The notes beneath the pieces were generated by a model, which was not told the DNA's origin, did no database searches, and saw only the letters and a list, made by a program, of their open reading frames with translations. Source: Christensenella sp. UBA3944 (GTDB taxonomy: Bacteria; Bacillota; Clostridia; Christensenellales; DTU072). Taken from it: a stretch of DNA of 38,361 nt. A program made the position numbers and the translations under genes. The stretch is from the NCBI GenBank assembly GCA_002385605.1, contig DGDU01000058.1, positions 3,760 to 42,120 of the forward strand. Reading direction: 5' to 3'. The stretch's first letter is position 1, and each line of letters opens with the position of its first letter. Shown in pieces: positions 7,394 to 15,042 of this stretch.

Positions 7394-8428
7394 CTATATT
7401 ATTATCAATTTTTTTGGGCTGTTTGTCAAGATATCTAAGCCATTATTCTCAAAAACCGCAATATCTTCTATCCTGACTCCGAATTTTGAGGGAAAGTACA
7501 ACCCTGGCTCGACACTCATAACCGCGCCTTTGGGTATTGGGCTATGGTATTTTGCAGAAAGCCGGGGCGATTCGTGAATGTCAATGCCAAGCGAATGCCC
7601 CAGGGAATGAGTGAAGTATTCTTCAAGCCCGTACCTTCTGAACACTTCTTTTGCCAGCTCGCACCCGTCGCTGCCGCTTATGCCCGCGTACAGCTTGGAC
7701 AAAGCGTTAAGCTGCGCCTCAAGGACAATATTATATATCCTTTCGTAATCCTCGGGAGGCTTGCCGAAGGAAAAGCTCCTTGTCATATCCGAGCAGTAGC
7801 CCTCGCACTTTGCCCCGAAGTCGATGGTTACCGGGTCGCCCTTTTTCAGTTTTCTGTCTGAGGGATGCGCGTGGGGTTTTGATGTGTTCTCGCCGAAGGC
7901 GACAATGGTATCGAAAGCAAGCGTTGCCCCCTTTGAATAAATTCGGGAATTAAGCAAAGAGGCAACTTCTTTCTCCGACATTCCTTCCTTTATCATTCCC
8001 AGGACATTCTCAAAAACCTCGTCGGTTATCGCCTGCGCGGCCTTGATTTTTTTAAGTTCTTCGGGGCTCTTCACAGCCCTCAATTCCTCTATAGCTCCGC
8101 TTATGCCTACGAACTTGCAGGGCGCCTTGCAGAGCGTGAGGTAATCTTTATAAATTATAGTTTGGTCTTCGTAACCAAGAGTCTCGGGAGCCCGTTTTGA
8201 GATTATCGATACTGCGGCGTCAAGATAAGAGCCGCCTTCGCAGTCAACGATTTCAAAGCCTTTCAGAAGCTGCGAAGCTTCCTCCAGCGAGCGCGGGTCT
8301 GAGATGTAATACTTTTTGTCGGAAGTGAGGACAATCGCCGCGTCGGCGTTATGATACCCCGAAAAATAAAAAAGGTTGGAAGGATTTACGACGCACACGG
8401 CGTCCGCTTTCTTAAACAGCCCGTTCAT
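7394..8428 (-). CDS. pepP: M24 family metallopeptidase (Xaa-Pro aminopeptidase type)
   Basis: 344 residues from the ATG at 8428. It has an N-terminal creatinase-like domain (AVCVVNPSNLFYFSGYHNADAA...) and a C-terminal pita-bread peptidase domain with all five metal ligands in place: Asp203 (VTIDFG), Asp214 (CSDMTR), His278 (HSLGHSLGI), Glu307 (SVEPGLY) and Glu321 (RIEDIAV). The role is to remove an N-terminal residue before proline in the cytoplasm. The frame could extend to a TTG at 8446, but that lies between a -35 and a -10 element. The ATG at 8428 has no Shine-Dalgarno and lies 6 bases after TATAAT, so a leaderless mRNA is predicted. It lies next to efp, as in many Firmicutes. Confidence 0.92.
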   Translation of the reverse strand: MNGLFKKADAVCVVNPSNLFYFSGYHNADAAIVLTSDKKYYISDPRSLEEASQLLKGFEIVDCEGGSYLDAAVSIISKRAPETLGYEDQTIIYKDYLTLCKAPCKFVGISGAIEELRAVKSPEELKKIKAAQAITDEVFENVLGMIKEGMSEKEVASLLNSRIYSKGATLAFDTIVAFGENTSKPHAHPSDRKLKKGDPVTIDFGAKCEGYCSDMTRSFSFGKPPEDYERIYNIVLEAQLNALSKLYAGISGSDGCELAKEVFRRYGLEEYFTHSLGHSLGIDIHESPRLSAKYHSPIPKGAVMSVEPGLYFPSKFGVRIEDIAVFENNGLDILTNSPKKLIII

Positions 8429-8434
8429 AACTTT

Positions 8435-8463
8435 ATTATAATACAATTTGAGCTTTTTGCGAA
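8435..8463 (-). promoter_or_regulatory. sigma-A-type promoter of the M24 peptidase-efp unit
   Basis: On the minus strand TTCGCA (8463-8458), 17 bases, then a perfect TATAAT (8440-8435). Only AAAGTT separates the -10 box from the ATG at 8428, so transcription should start at or beside the start codon. Confidence 0.55.
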
Positions 8464-8479
8464 AGCCATTGAAGCAAAA

Positions 8480-8848
8480 TTATTGTTTTGTTTTCGGCCT
8501 TGCCAAAAGCCCTACAATAAACGCTATAACAATTACCCCGGCAAAGCCTACCGCGACGGATTCGATACCCCCTCTCAGAGCACCCAGAAAACCCTCGCTG
8601 AGAGCGCCCTTTATTGCCCCTTTGGCGAGGGAGCTACCGAAACCGAGAATGGGTACGGTCGCCCCCGCCTTGCCGAATTCCTCAATATATTTGTAAACGC
8701 CTATCGTTTCCAGAAAAGCGCCTAATAGCAGAAATATCACAAGAATTCTCGAGGATGTCATCTTTGTGTAATTTATAAGGAGCTGCCCTATCACGCAGAT
8801 TAACCCGCCGACAAGAAAAACTTTAAGATAAGTCAAGAATATTTCCAT
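8480..8848 (-). CDS. spoVAE: stage V sporulation protein AE (SpoVAEb)
   Basis: 122 residues from the ATG at 8848, which I chose for its strong ribosome site (AAGGAGTACGAAATG). About four transmembrane helices and the family segments FLVGGLICVIGQLLI, GAFLETIGVYKYIEEFGKAGATVPI and GFGSSLAKGAIKGA. SpoVA proteins take up dipicolinic acid into the forespore and release it at germination; SpoVAC and SpoVAEb are related in sequence, and both here share FLVGG.IC.IGQ. The gene ends the three-gene spoVA unit and overlaps no neighbour: its ribosome site uses the spoVAD stop region. Confidence 0.93.
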   Translation of the reverse strand: MEIFLTYLKVFLVGGLICVIGQLLINYTKMTSSRILVIFLLLGAFLETIGVYKYIEEFGKAGATVPILGFGSSLAKGAIKGALSEGFLGALRGGIESVAVGFAGVIVIAFIVGLLARPKTKQ

Positions 8849-8858
8849 TTCGTACTCC

Positions 8859-9869
8859 TTACTGAAATTCGGCTTTGCGAACAAAGCTGATCGCGTGTGC
8901 TATCGAGGGTATGGTTTCGCCCTGAAGGTTAGAGATTTTGGACAACAGCGCCCCCGTGGGGATAAGAAGCACTTTGGTAAGCTCACCCGACATCATCTTT
9001 TTATAGACATACCCGTTGAAGGTGACATTAACGCAGGCGGGTCCGCTTCCGCCCTGCCCTATCTTTTCCTGGTCGCCTATGAACATCATCGCGCCGCAGT
9101 CGTTATAGTTGTCGCCGAGGATTACGCCCTTTTCCTTCATAAGAATTCTTAACAGATTGGAGCCCGCCTTGCCGAGGTCGCCCGTAAGGATAAGGTCATA
9201 ATAGCTAGGGCTTCTTCCCGTTGCCTCGAGGTGCGATAGCAATGTTTCCCTTGCCGCGGGCGCCATAGCGGCGCCCATATCGTTCGCGTCCTTTACGCCG
9301 TAATCTATTACCCTGCCTATTGTGGCGCATTCGACTGCGATTTTGCCGAACTTTTTATTGAGAAGCGTGGCTCCCGCACCAGTTACAGTAGTTTGAGATA
9401 GCGGCGTGCGCTGTGTGCCAAGCTCCAGAGGATTGCGGAATTGCCTTTCTGCTGTGGAAAAATGGCTGCTTGTCGAGCAGATTATCCTGTCGGCGTGACC
9501 GCTGTCCAGCATAACCGAGCCGAGTATTACCGCCTCGCCGAAGGTAGCGCAGGCGTTAAACAGCCCCATAAAGGGTATACTGAAGTTACGCATGGCGTAG
9601 TTGCAGGCGATAATCCCGTCCATAAGGTCGCCGCAGAAGCACATATCTATGTCGTCCTGCTTAAGTTTTGTCTTATTTAGAAGGTATTTTATAACCGTCG
9701 TGTGCAGCATTATTTCGGCGTACTCGAAGGTTTTTTGCCCCAAAAGGTCGTCCTCGATATCCTTGTCGAAATAAACGCCCAGCGGCCCCTCGTGTTCCTT
9801 GGGGCCCACAATGGTGGCGGTATCCATCACAAGTATGTTGTTTTTGAAAAAAATCGTTTGATTTTTCAT
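8859..9869 (-). CDS. spoVAD: stage V sporulation protein AD
   Basis: 336 residues, thiolase-like fold. Characteristic blocks include MDTATIVGPKEHEGPLGVYFD, LLNKTKLKQDDIDMCFCGDLMDGII, NACATFGEAVILGSVMLDSG and AAMAPAARETLLSHLEATGR. In SpoVAD the thiolase fold has become a dipicolinic-acid-binding protein. It begins with an ATGA overlap with spoVAC and ends just before spoVAE. Confidence 0.96.
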   Translation of the reverse strand: MKNQTIFFKNNILVMDTATIVGPKEHEGPLGVYFDKDIEDDLLGQKTFEYAEIMLHTTVIKYLLNKTKLKQDDIDMCFCGDLMDGIIACNYAMRNFSIPFMGLFNACATFGEAVILGSVMLDSGHADRIICSTSSHFSTAERQFRNPLELGTQRTPLSQTTVTGAGATLLNKKFGKIAVECATIGRVIDYGVKDANDMGAAMAPAARETLLSHLEATGRSPSYYDLILTGDLGKAGSNLLRILMKEKGVILGDNYNDCGAMMFIGDQEKIGQGGSGPACVNVTFNGYVYKKMMSGELTKVLLIPTGALLSKISNLQGETIPSIAHAISFVRKAEFQ

Positions 9870-10321
9870 ATAAACCAGCTCTTAAATATCAGCGCGATTA
9901 TTCCTACCAACACCGAGGAGGAGATACCGAATACGATAACAGGGCCCGCGACTGAGAACATATTGTCGCAAAGCCCCAAAATGATGCCTTCCTGCTTTCT
10001 TTCCATTGCGGGCGAAACTACGGCGTTGGCGAAGCCTGTGATGGGGATAATCGAACCCGCGCCGCCGAAGGCCCCTATCTTGTCGTACACCCCGAAGCCC
10101 GTAAGCACGGCGGTAATGAATATAATAGTAAGAAGCGTTATCGCCGTTATGTCCTCTTTAGGCATATCCTTAAAGACAAGGGTATAGATGTCGTTTATGC
10201 CCTGCCCTATGCTGCATATTGTCCCGCCCACAAGAAAAGCCCTCAGTAAAGTGCTGAAATGCTTTGTCTTGGGCATAGTCTTTCTTACAAGCTTCAAGTA
10301 TTCCTGATTAGGCTCGTTCAT
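9866..10321 (-). CDS. spoVAC: stage V sporulation protein AC
   Basis: 151 residues with a charged N-terminus followed by about four transmembrane helices. Family segments: FLVGGTICSIGQGIND, AVLTGFGVYDKIGAFGGAGSIIPITGFANAV and EGIILGLCDNMFSVAGPVIVFGI. In Bacillus SpoVAC behaves as a membrane channel for dipicolinic acid. The ATG at 10321 has a GGGAG site 8 bases upstream and lies inside the end of a 27-codon small ORF. It leads the spoVAC-AD-AE operon. Confidence 0.95.
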   Translation of the reverse strand: MNEPNQEYLKLVRKTMPKTKHFSTLLRAFLVGGTICSIGQGINDIYTLVFKDMPKEDITAITLLTIIFITAVLTGFGVYDKIGAFGGAGSIIPITGFANAVVSPAMERKQEGIILGLCDNMFSVAGPVIVFGISSSVLVGIIALIFKSWFI

Positions 10322-10391
10322 CCGAAATACTCCCGGGTTTTTCTTTTAATGGATGGAAGATTTCTTCTTTGGGCATAATTGGTTTTCGCAT
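10308..10391 (-). CDS. small ORF (27 codons) overlapping the start of spoVAC
   Basis: The ATG at 10391 has one of the best ribosome sites in the window (GGAGGAGCAGC-ATG). It encodes a charged 27-residue peptide starting MRKPIMPKEEIFHPL, rich in Lys, Glu and Pro, with no membrane segment, and stops TAA at 10308-10310, 14 bases into spoVAC in another frame. I do not recognise it. It could be a real small protein made with SpoVA or a leader peptide coupled to spoVAC translation. Too short for codon statistics. Confidence 0.4.
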   Translation of the reverse strand: MRKPIMPKEEIFHPLKEKPGSISDERA

Positions 10392-10410
10392 GCTGCTCCT
10401 CCGCTATGAT

Positions 10411-10439
10411 TATTTTCTAACCAATGCCCAAATATATAC
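10411..10439 (-). promoter_or_regulatory. weak candidate sigma-F/G promoter of the spoVA operon
   Basis: On the minus strand GTATA (10439-10435), 17 bases, then GAAAATA (10417-10411), which fits CATWHTA at only 5 of 7. Its -35 and spacing match those of the better sigma-F/G site before sigG at 27571-27599. spoVA is a known sigma-G operon. Confidence 0.3.
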
Positions 10440-10488
10440 ATTAAAGGGAAGCTATATAAAATTAAAAGCGAAACAAAGATTCAAGCAA

Positions 10489-10516
10489 ACAAAAAAGGCT
10501 CTCCGTAAGGAGAACC
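10489..10516 (-). terminator. Rho-independent terminator of the 10548-11165 gene
   Basis: Minus strand: GGTTCTCC (10516-10509), TTAC loop, GGAGAGCC (10504-10497), then TTTTTT and GTTTG. It lies between the exported protein gene and the spoVA leader. Confidence 0.8.
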
Positions 10517-10547
10517 CTTTTGGTTTAAGCGAACCGAAAAACGCGGT

Positions 10548-11165
10548 TTACCAGCCCGATTTTTTGCCGCGCTCCTCTTTGGCGAGTTTTGCGGCTTGGC
10601 GGGCTTTCTTGTAGCGGTTGACATCCAGTATTTTAAGGGCTATTACCATTATTATAACCAAGCCAACGAGCCCGGCGATGACATAAAACAATGTCATGTC
10701 GCTGTATATAACGAAATCGCCCAAAGTGTCCGTTTTGAAGCTTATCGCTTGCTTAGCCCTGTTGTAGTTATGCCCTTTTATCGAATAATAGGCGCCCTGG
10801 GAATCGATGACCGCCACTTTGTTTTTTGCCAGCGGATTGAGCTTTACGCCCTCAATAGATATGGTATAAACCGGGAAGGGTTCCTGCTCTCCCGTAACCG
10901 TCACATTATAGATGGCTATAATTTGCTTTTTGTTCCTTATCTGGTTACGGTTGATAAGCTCGCTGACAATGGCTTCGGAGTCAAATACCTGATAAGCCGT
11001 TAAGACGGCGATATCCTCGAATTTGCCTTTAACCGAAACATTGTCCGTCTTAAGCGTGCGCTCGGACAGCTCGGCTGCCGCCGCGGGCGCGGCAAAGACG
11101 CACACAGAAACAGCGGCGACCAAAACAACCGCGGCTATTATCGCGAACAAACTTTTCTTACGCAT
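10548..11165 (-). CDS. exported, membrane-anchored protein of unknown function
   Basis: 205 residues that I do not recognise. Residues 1-32 form a signal peptide (MRKKSLFAIIAAVVLVAAVS, ending AAPAAAAEL). An extracytoplasmic domain of about 130 residues follows, mostly predicted beta strands (VYTISIEGVKLNPLAKNK, VIDSQGAYYSIKGHNY), then a transmembrane helix at about 160-182 and a strongly basic cytoplasmic tail (ARQAAKLAKEERGKK). A single-pass C-terminal anchor with the domain outside is the likely topology. The ATG at 11165 has AAGGAGAG upstream. It lies 68 bases after the DUF1292 gene with its own terminator, and may be cotranscribed. Confidence 0.8.
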   Translation of the reverse strand: MRKKSLFAIIAAVVLVAAVSVCVFAAPAAAAELSERTLKTDNVSVKGKFEDIAVLTAYQVFDSEAIVSELINRNQIRNKKQIIAIYNVTVTGEQEPFPVYTISIEGVKLNPLAKNKVAVIDSQGAYYSIKGHNYNRAKQAISFKTDTLGDFVIYSDMTLFYVIAGLVGLVIIMVIALKILDVNRYKKARQAAKLAKEERGKKSGW

Positions 11166-11219
11166 AAAACTCTCTCCTTGCAGATAACGCGAATAATTCT
11201 GCCCCCGTTACCTTGTGGA

Positions 11220-11235
11220 AGCCGTATATACGGCT
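11220..11235. repeat. perfect 16-bp palindrome overlapping the DUF1292 stop codon
   Basis: AGCCGTATATACGGCT reads the same on both strands and spans the TAG stop of the DUF1292 gene. There is no T-run, so it is not a normal intrinsic terminator. It may be a weak hairpin in the mRNA or a protein site. Confidence 0.5.
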
Positions 11236-11575
11236 ATTCGATTTCTTCTTCGAGCATTCTCTGGAATTCGGCGAAGGCCTTCTCGAGCTCTTCCTCCGTT
11301 TCGATGGGCTGATAGATGTCCTCTCCGTTTTCGTCCTCTTCGAGGCGGAAGATTATAACATCGCCCTCCTGGAAGCCCTCGATGGGTTGGGCAGGCTCAA
11401 GCACGATGTACCATTTGCCGTCAAGATCAAAGGTGGCAAGGGTAAAGAACTCCTGCTCCTCTCCGTCTTCGGATACCAGCGTGACTATCTCGTCGTCTTC
11501 GTAATCGCAGCAGCAGTCCTCGGCCGCATGTTCGTCGTGGTCGCAGCAGCAACCTTTCTTTTTGTTTTCGTCCAT
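11234..11575 (-). CDS. DUF1292 domain protein (YrzB-like) with a Cys/His cluster
   Basis: 113 residues from the ATG at 11575, which has AAGGAGATTC upstream; an extension to 11608 has no ribosome site. The DUF1292 core is EIVTLVSEDGEEQEFFTLATFDLDGKWYIVLEP, then EGDVIIFRLEEDENGEDIYQPIETEEELEKAF. Ahead of it lies a short cluster GCCCDHDEHAAEDCCCD with six Cys and two His in 17 residues, a possible metal site. The function of DUF1292 is unknown. Its place directly after ruvX is conserved in Firmicutes, where the order is ireB/yrzL-ruvX-yrzB; no ireB is present here. Confidence 0.88.
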   Translation of the reverse strand: MDENKKKGCCCDHDEHAAEDCCCDYEDDEIVTLVSEDGEEQEFFTLATFDLDGKWYIVLEPAQPIEGFQEGDVIIFRLEEDENGEDIYQPIETEEELEKAFAEFQRMLEEEIE

Positions 11576-11594
11576 AATGAATCTCCTTTTTATA

Positions 11595-12002
11595 TTAGTA
11601 ACTGTCAAGATAGCTTTGTAATATAATTGTCGCGGCCACCTTGTCTATAACTTGTTTGCGCTTATCGCGCCTGACGCCGCCTTCGATGAGCATACGCTCG
11701 GCCTGGGCGGTCGTAAGCCTCTCGTCCCAGAATACGATTCTGGCGTTTGTGTGGGCGGAAAGTCCCTCACCGAACTGCCGCACTAGCTTTGCGCGCTCGC
11801 CCTCGGTTCCGTCCATATTTCGGGGAAGCCCCACTACTATTGTGTCCACTTCCTTTTGCCGGCAAAACTCGGCTATATATTTGTAGTCCGCCTCGCCGCC
11901 CTTTCGGGTATAGGTTTCGTAGCCCGAAGCTATTATTCCCATCATGTCGCTTGTCGCGATACCAATGCGGACATCGCCGATATCAAGTGCCGCTTTTCTC
12001 AT
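11595..12002 (-). CDS. ruvX: putative pre-16S rRNA nuclease / Holliday junction resolvase-like protein YqgF (RuvX)
   Basis: 135 residues, full length for the YqgF family. RNase H-like fold with the acidic residues in place: ALDIGDVRIGIATSD at the N-terminus, DTIVVGLPRNMDGTEGERA in the middle, and FWDERLTTAQAERML plus IDKVAATIILQSYLD at the end. The family member in E. coli processes the 16S rRNA 5' end; a Holliday junction role has also been proposed. The ATG at 12002 overlaps the permease stop as TGATG, so it is coupled to the ABC genes. Confidence 0.95.
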   Translation of the reverse strand: MRKAALDIGDVRIGIATSDMMGIIASGYETYTRKGGEADYKYIAEFCRQKEVDTIVVGLPRNMDGTEGERAKLVRQFGEGLSAHTNARIVFWDERLTTAQAERMLIEGGVRRDKRKQVIDKVAATIILQSYLDSY

Positions 12003-13702
12003 CAGTTACCTATCCTTTCAAACATTTCCTCGGGGTTTTTGAACAATCTGGACAGAGATACCACGAGGATTATAGCCGCGGGGATCGCCGCCAGCCCGAA
12101 GAACAGAACATACTCCCAGCCGCCGGTTATCGCCGTCTGCATGGCGAGAACAAGCCCGCCCGCGAGATACGCGAAGCCTACGCCCAATACGGGCAGCATA
12201 AACCTTAGCGTGTTTTTGTTGTTGCTTGTGAGCTGGCTTATGTTTGTCCAGTTCAGCACAGGCTTTTTGAGGTCGGAATAAAGAGCCAAAGCGTTTACGC
12301 CGAACGAACCCGAGAACACAACAACCGGGAACATTACAATCGCCACGGGGTTGGTTATGCCGAACATCACGGGGTACATAATGCTCATAATAACCGTCGA
12401 GGACAAAGTTATTATGCCCGCGAAATACAGTTTGCACTTTATTATAGTCCTTACGGGCAGCGGCAGAGTCTTAAGGATATATAGGTTTTTGCCCTCTCTC
12501 GATATCCCTATCGTAGACACCATGTTTGTGGAGCTGATAAGCATAAATGTAAGGAATGTGGCGTAGCCCGTTATGAATATTTTGCCGTTGAAGCCGTCAT
12601 CTTCGCCCATTGTCCTCCCCATCGTAAACGCCATAAAGACCATCAGAAGGGGCGGCAGAAGCAGCGTCAATATGGTGGAAAGCATGAGCGCCGGAGTGTT
12701 TACAAGGGTGCGGACTTCCTTAAGGAAGAAGCTCTTGTAGAAGGAAGTTTTCGCGGCGATTTCGGCCTTTTCTTTCTTTTTGGCGGATTTTGAGCCGCCC
12801 TCGCCTTCCATAAGCGAGGATATTGACTTTCTGTAGAAGAAAGCCGAAAGCCCTACTATCGCGGCAAGCAGAGCAATGTGCGCGGCAAGGTAAATAATAA
12901 AGTTAAGAAGCGCTTTTTGCCCTGCCAGCGCCGTAACAAGGTTGTAATTAAAGATTGTAAACTTTCTGACAGCCTTGAACAAAGCTACGGCGGGCGCGGC
13001 TATTACTGTCTGGTCGCCGACTTCGACGGTTACCGACTGCATCCCGAACACAAACGCGAGATATCCCGCCATGCATATCACATACAATATGCCCAGTACG
13101 ATTGTGTTCGCTAAGGTGCGCCTGCGGAAGTATGACACTATTCGCATAAGCGGCATGGATATAAGGGTTATAACGAACAGCGGCACCAGAGGCAGAAGGG
13201 GCACGCCGAGCAGCATGAAAACAAAGTAATGCCACGCTACCCCCGCGCCTTGCACCATGCATACGATGCCGTAGGCTGTGAGCATCGGTATCGAAATGAA
13301 CGCCGAAAACATAAGCTCGGACAGATACGACATAATAAACTTGGCGGAGAATATCAACGTGGGCTTTATCGGCAGCGACGACAGGAGCGCGTTGTCGTTA
13401 GAAAAATAAAGATACCCCATTACGGCTACCGCGCCGAAGAACAGCACTATAACCTGCGTTATGAGAATAAGGGTATACAAGACTTCTACATGAAGCCCCA
13501 TCGGAATGGCGGCGTAGGTAATCATCGCCGCCATCATCGCGCCGAACAGCCCGAACATTACCGAGGCGATAAGCATGCTTATTTTGGCGTTGCTCGCCTG
13601 GCTGAGCCGCCTTTTGCCTTCTCCTTTTGCCCTGTCTATCCTGAAGGTGTTGCGTATAAGCACGCCCAACAGGCTTTTGAGGATAGCTAAATCCCTGTTC
13701 AT
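12002..13702 (-). CDS. ABC-2 type transporter permease
   Basis: 566 residues with about twelve hydrophobic segments in two sets of six. A basic cytoplasmic N-terminus (RNTFRIDRAKGEGKRRLSQ) precedes the first set, and a Lys/Glu-rich loop (GEGGSKSAKKKEKAEIAAK) separates the two sets before TSFYKSFFLKEVRTLVNTPALM, a typical ABC-2 entry to the second half. It overlaps the ATPase stop (ATGA), so the two form one exporter. The substrate cannot be inferred; such pairs in Firmicutes often have roles in envelope or drug stress. Confidence 0.88.
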   Translation of the reverse strand: MNRDLAILKSLLGVLIRNTFRIDRAKGEGKRRLSQASNAKISMLIASVMFGLFGAMMAAMITYAAIPMGLHVEVLYTLILITQVIVLFFGAVAVMGYLYFSNDNALLSSLPIKPTLIFSAKFIMSYLSELMFSAFISIPMLTAYGIVCMVQGAGVAWHYFVFMLLGVPLLPLVPLFVITLISMPLMRIVSYFRRRTLANTIVLGILYVICMAGYLAFVFGMQSVTVEVGDQTVIAAPAVALFKAVRKFTIFNYNLVTALAGQKALLNFIIYLAAHIALLAAIVGLSAFFYRKSISSLMEGEGGSKSAKKKEKAEIAAKTSFYKSFFLKEVRTLVNTPALMLSTILTLLLPPLLMVFMAFTMGRTMGEDDGFNGKIFITGYATFLTFMLISSTNMVSTIGISREGKNLYILKTLPLPVRTIIKCKLYFAGIITLSSTVIMSIMYPVMFGITNPVAIVMFPVVVFSGSFGVNALALYSDLKKPVLNWTNISQLTSNNKNTLRFMLPVLGVGFAYLAGGLVLAMQTAITGGWEYVLFFGLAAIPAAIILVVSLSRLFKNPEEMFERIGN

Positions 13703-14442
13703 AGCTTGGCATCCCCGCTGTTACCTTGTGTAAGGCTAAGGAAGAGCGACTCGAGCGAGAGGTCGCTTCTCTTTTCGCGAAGCTCTTTCATGTCGCACAC
13801 GGTTACAAGCCTGCCCTTATCAATAATCGCGACGCGGGTGCAAAGCCTTTCGACGACTTCCAGTATATGCGAGCTGAAAAAGACGGTCTTTCCTTCTTTT
13901 GCGAATTCGGTCATTATCGTTTTGAGCTGGAAGGAGGACTGCGGGTCAAGCCCCGTCATTGGCTCGTCGAGGATAAACACCTCGGGGTCGTGAACTAATG
14001 CCGCGAGTATGCAGACCTTTTGCTTCATACCGTGCGAGTAGTTGGAGATTTTTTCGCCGATTTTGTCCTGCATACCGAACATGGGGATATATTTGCCCAT
14101 CAACTCTTTGCGGCGTTCGGTGGAGACATCAAAAACATCGGCTATAAAGTTGATGTATTGCATGCCCGTGAGCCCTTCGTAAACGATATGCTCATCGGGT
14201 ACAAACCCTATCTTTTTCTTGGCCTCGGTGGGGTTTTCGCGGATATCCGCGCCGTTTATCCTGATGCTGCCCTCCGAGAAACTTAGTATACCGGTCATGC
14301 ACTTAATTGTAGTGGACTTGCCGGCGCCGTTGGGGCCGAGGAAGCCGAAAATTTCGCCGCTGTTTACGGTAAAGCTTACATTGTCGACAGCCTTGACCCC
14401 GCTGCCGGAGTATGTCTTTGAAAAATTAGAGATTTCTATCAT
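13699..14442 (-). CDS. ABC transporter ATP-binding protein
   Basis: 247 residues, complete nucleotide-binding domain: Walker A GPNGAGKST (about 35-43), Q-loop GFVPDEHIVYE, a shortened signature SHGMKQKV in place of the usual LSGGQ, Walker B VFILDEPMTGLDPQS and H-loop FFSSHILE. The motif pattern is that of CcmA/NatA-type exporters paired with ABC-2 permeases. The start at 14442 has AAGG 7 bases upstream. Its permease follows with a 4-base overlap. The gene lies 42 bases after rubrerythrin with no terminator between. Confidence 0.95.
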   Translation of the reverse strand: MIEISNFSKTYSGSGVKAVDNVSFTVNSGEIFGFLGPNGAGKSTTIKCMTGILSFSEGSIRINGADIRENPTEAKKKIGFVPDEHIVYEGLTGMQYINFIADVFDVSTERRKELMGKYIPMFGMQDKIGEKISNYSHGMKQKVCILAALVHDPEVFILDEPMTGLDPQSSFQLKTIMTEFAKEGKTVFFSSHILEVVERLCTRVAIIDKGRLVTVCDMKELREKRSDLSLESLFLSLTQGNSGDAKL

Positions 14443-14484
14443 TCCGTTACCTTGTCAAATTACCTTATTTTGATTTGCTTATAT

Positions 14485-15024
14485 TTAGTAATTCTTTGCG
14501 TTAAGTTCGAAGTAAGCCATCGGGTGGGCGCAAACCTCGCATTTGTCGGGGGCGTTCTTGGCCTTTACGATGTTACCGCAGTTGCGGCACTTCCACTCGA
14601 CTTCCTCTTCCTTTTTGAAAACGGCGTCGGTTTTGATGTTTTCGGCGAGCTTTCTGTAGCGCGCTTCGTGCTCTTTTTCGACTCTCGCGACGCCCAGCAT
14701 GGTTTCGGCTATGTCGTCGAAGCCTTCCTCTTTGGCGACTTTGGCGAATTCGGCGTACATTTCTGTCCACTCGTACTTTTCGCCGGCGGCAGCGGTAAGA
14801 AGGTTAGCGTATGTATCGCCTATTCCCTCGAAGAGCTTAAACCAGAGTTTGGCGTGCTCCTTCTCGTTAAGGGCGGTTTCCTGGAATATGGCGGCTATCT
14901 GCTCGTATCCTTCCTTTTTGGCCTGCGAAGCAAAAAAGTCATACTTGTTGCGCGCCTGGCTCTCGCCCGCGTAAGCTATCCTGAGGTTTTCCTCTGTTCT
15001 GGTACCTTTTAAAGATTTTGCCAT
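14485..15024 (-). CDS. rbr: rubrerythrin
   Basis: 179 residues. The N-terminal four-helix diiron domain has the expected Glu ligands (GTRTEENLRIAYAGESQARNKY, TALNEKEHAKLWF and ARVEKEHEARYRKL), and the C-terminal rubredoxin-like domain has the two Cys pairs CRNCG and CEVC for one iron. Rubrerythrin reduces hydrogen peroxide in anaerobes, drawing electrons from NADH through other proteins. The ATG at 15024 has AAGGAGTC upstream. Presence beside rarA may mean shared stress expression, but that is inference. Confidence 0.97.
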   Translation of the reverse strand: MAKSLKGTRTEENLRIAYAGESQARNKYDFFASQAKKEGYEQIAAIFQETALNEKEHAKLWFKLFEGIGDTYANLLTAAAGEKYEWTEMYAEFAKVAKEEGFDDIAETMLGVARVEKEHEARYRKLAENIKTDAVFKKEEEVEWKCRNCGNIVKAKNAPDKCEVCAHPMAYFELNAKNY

Positions 15025-15042
15025 AGTATATAGACTCCTTTT

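Noticed and set aside
11220..11235. Palindrome as Rho-independent terminator of the DUF1292 gene
   Set aside because: No T-run and almost no loop.
14443..14484. Terminator between rubrerythrin and the ABC ATPase
   Set aside because: No stem with a T-run can be found; read-through is more likely.
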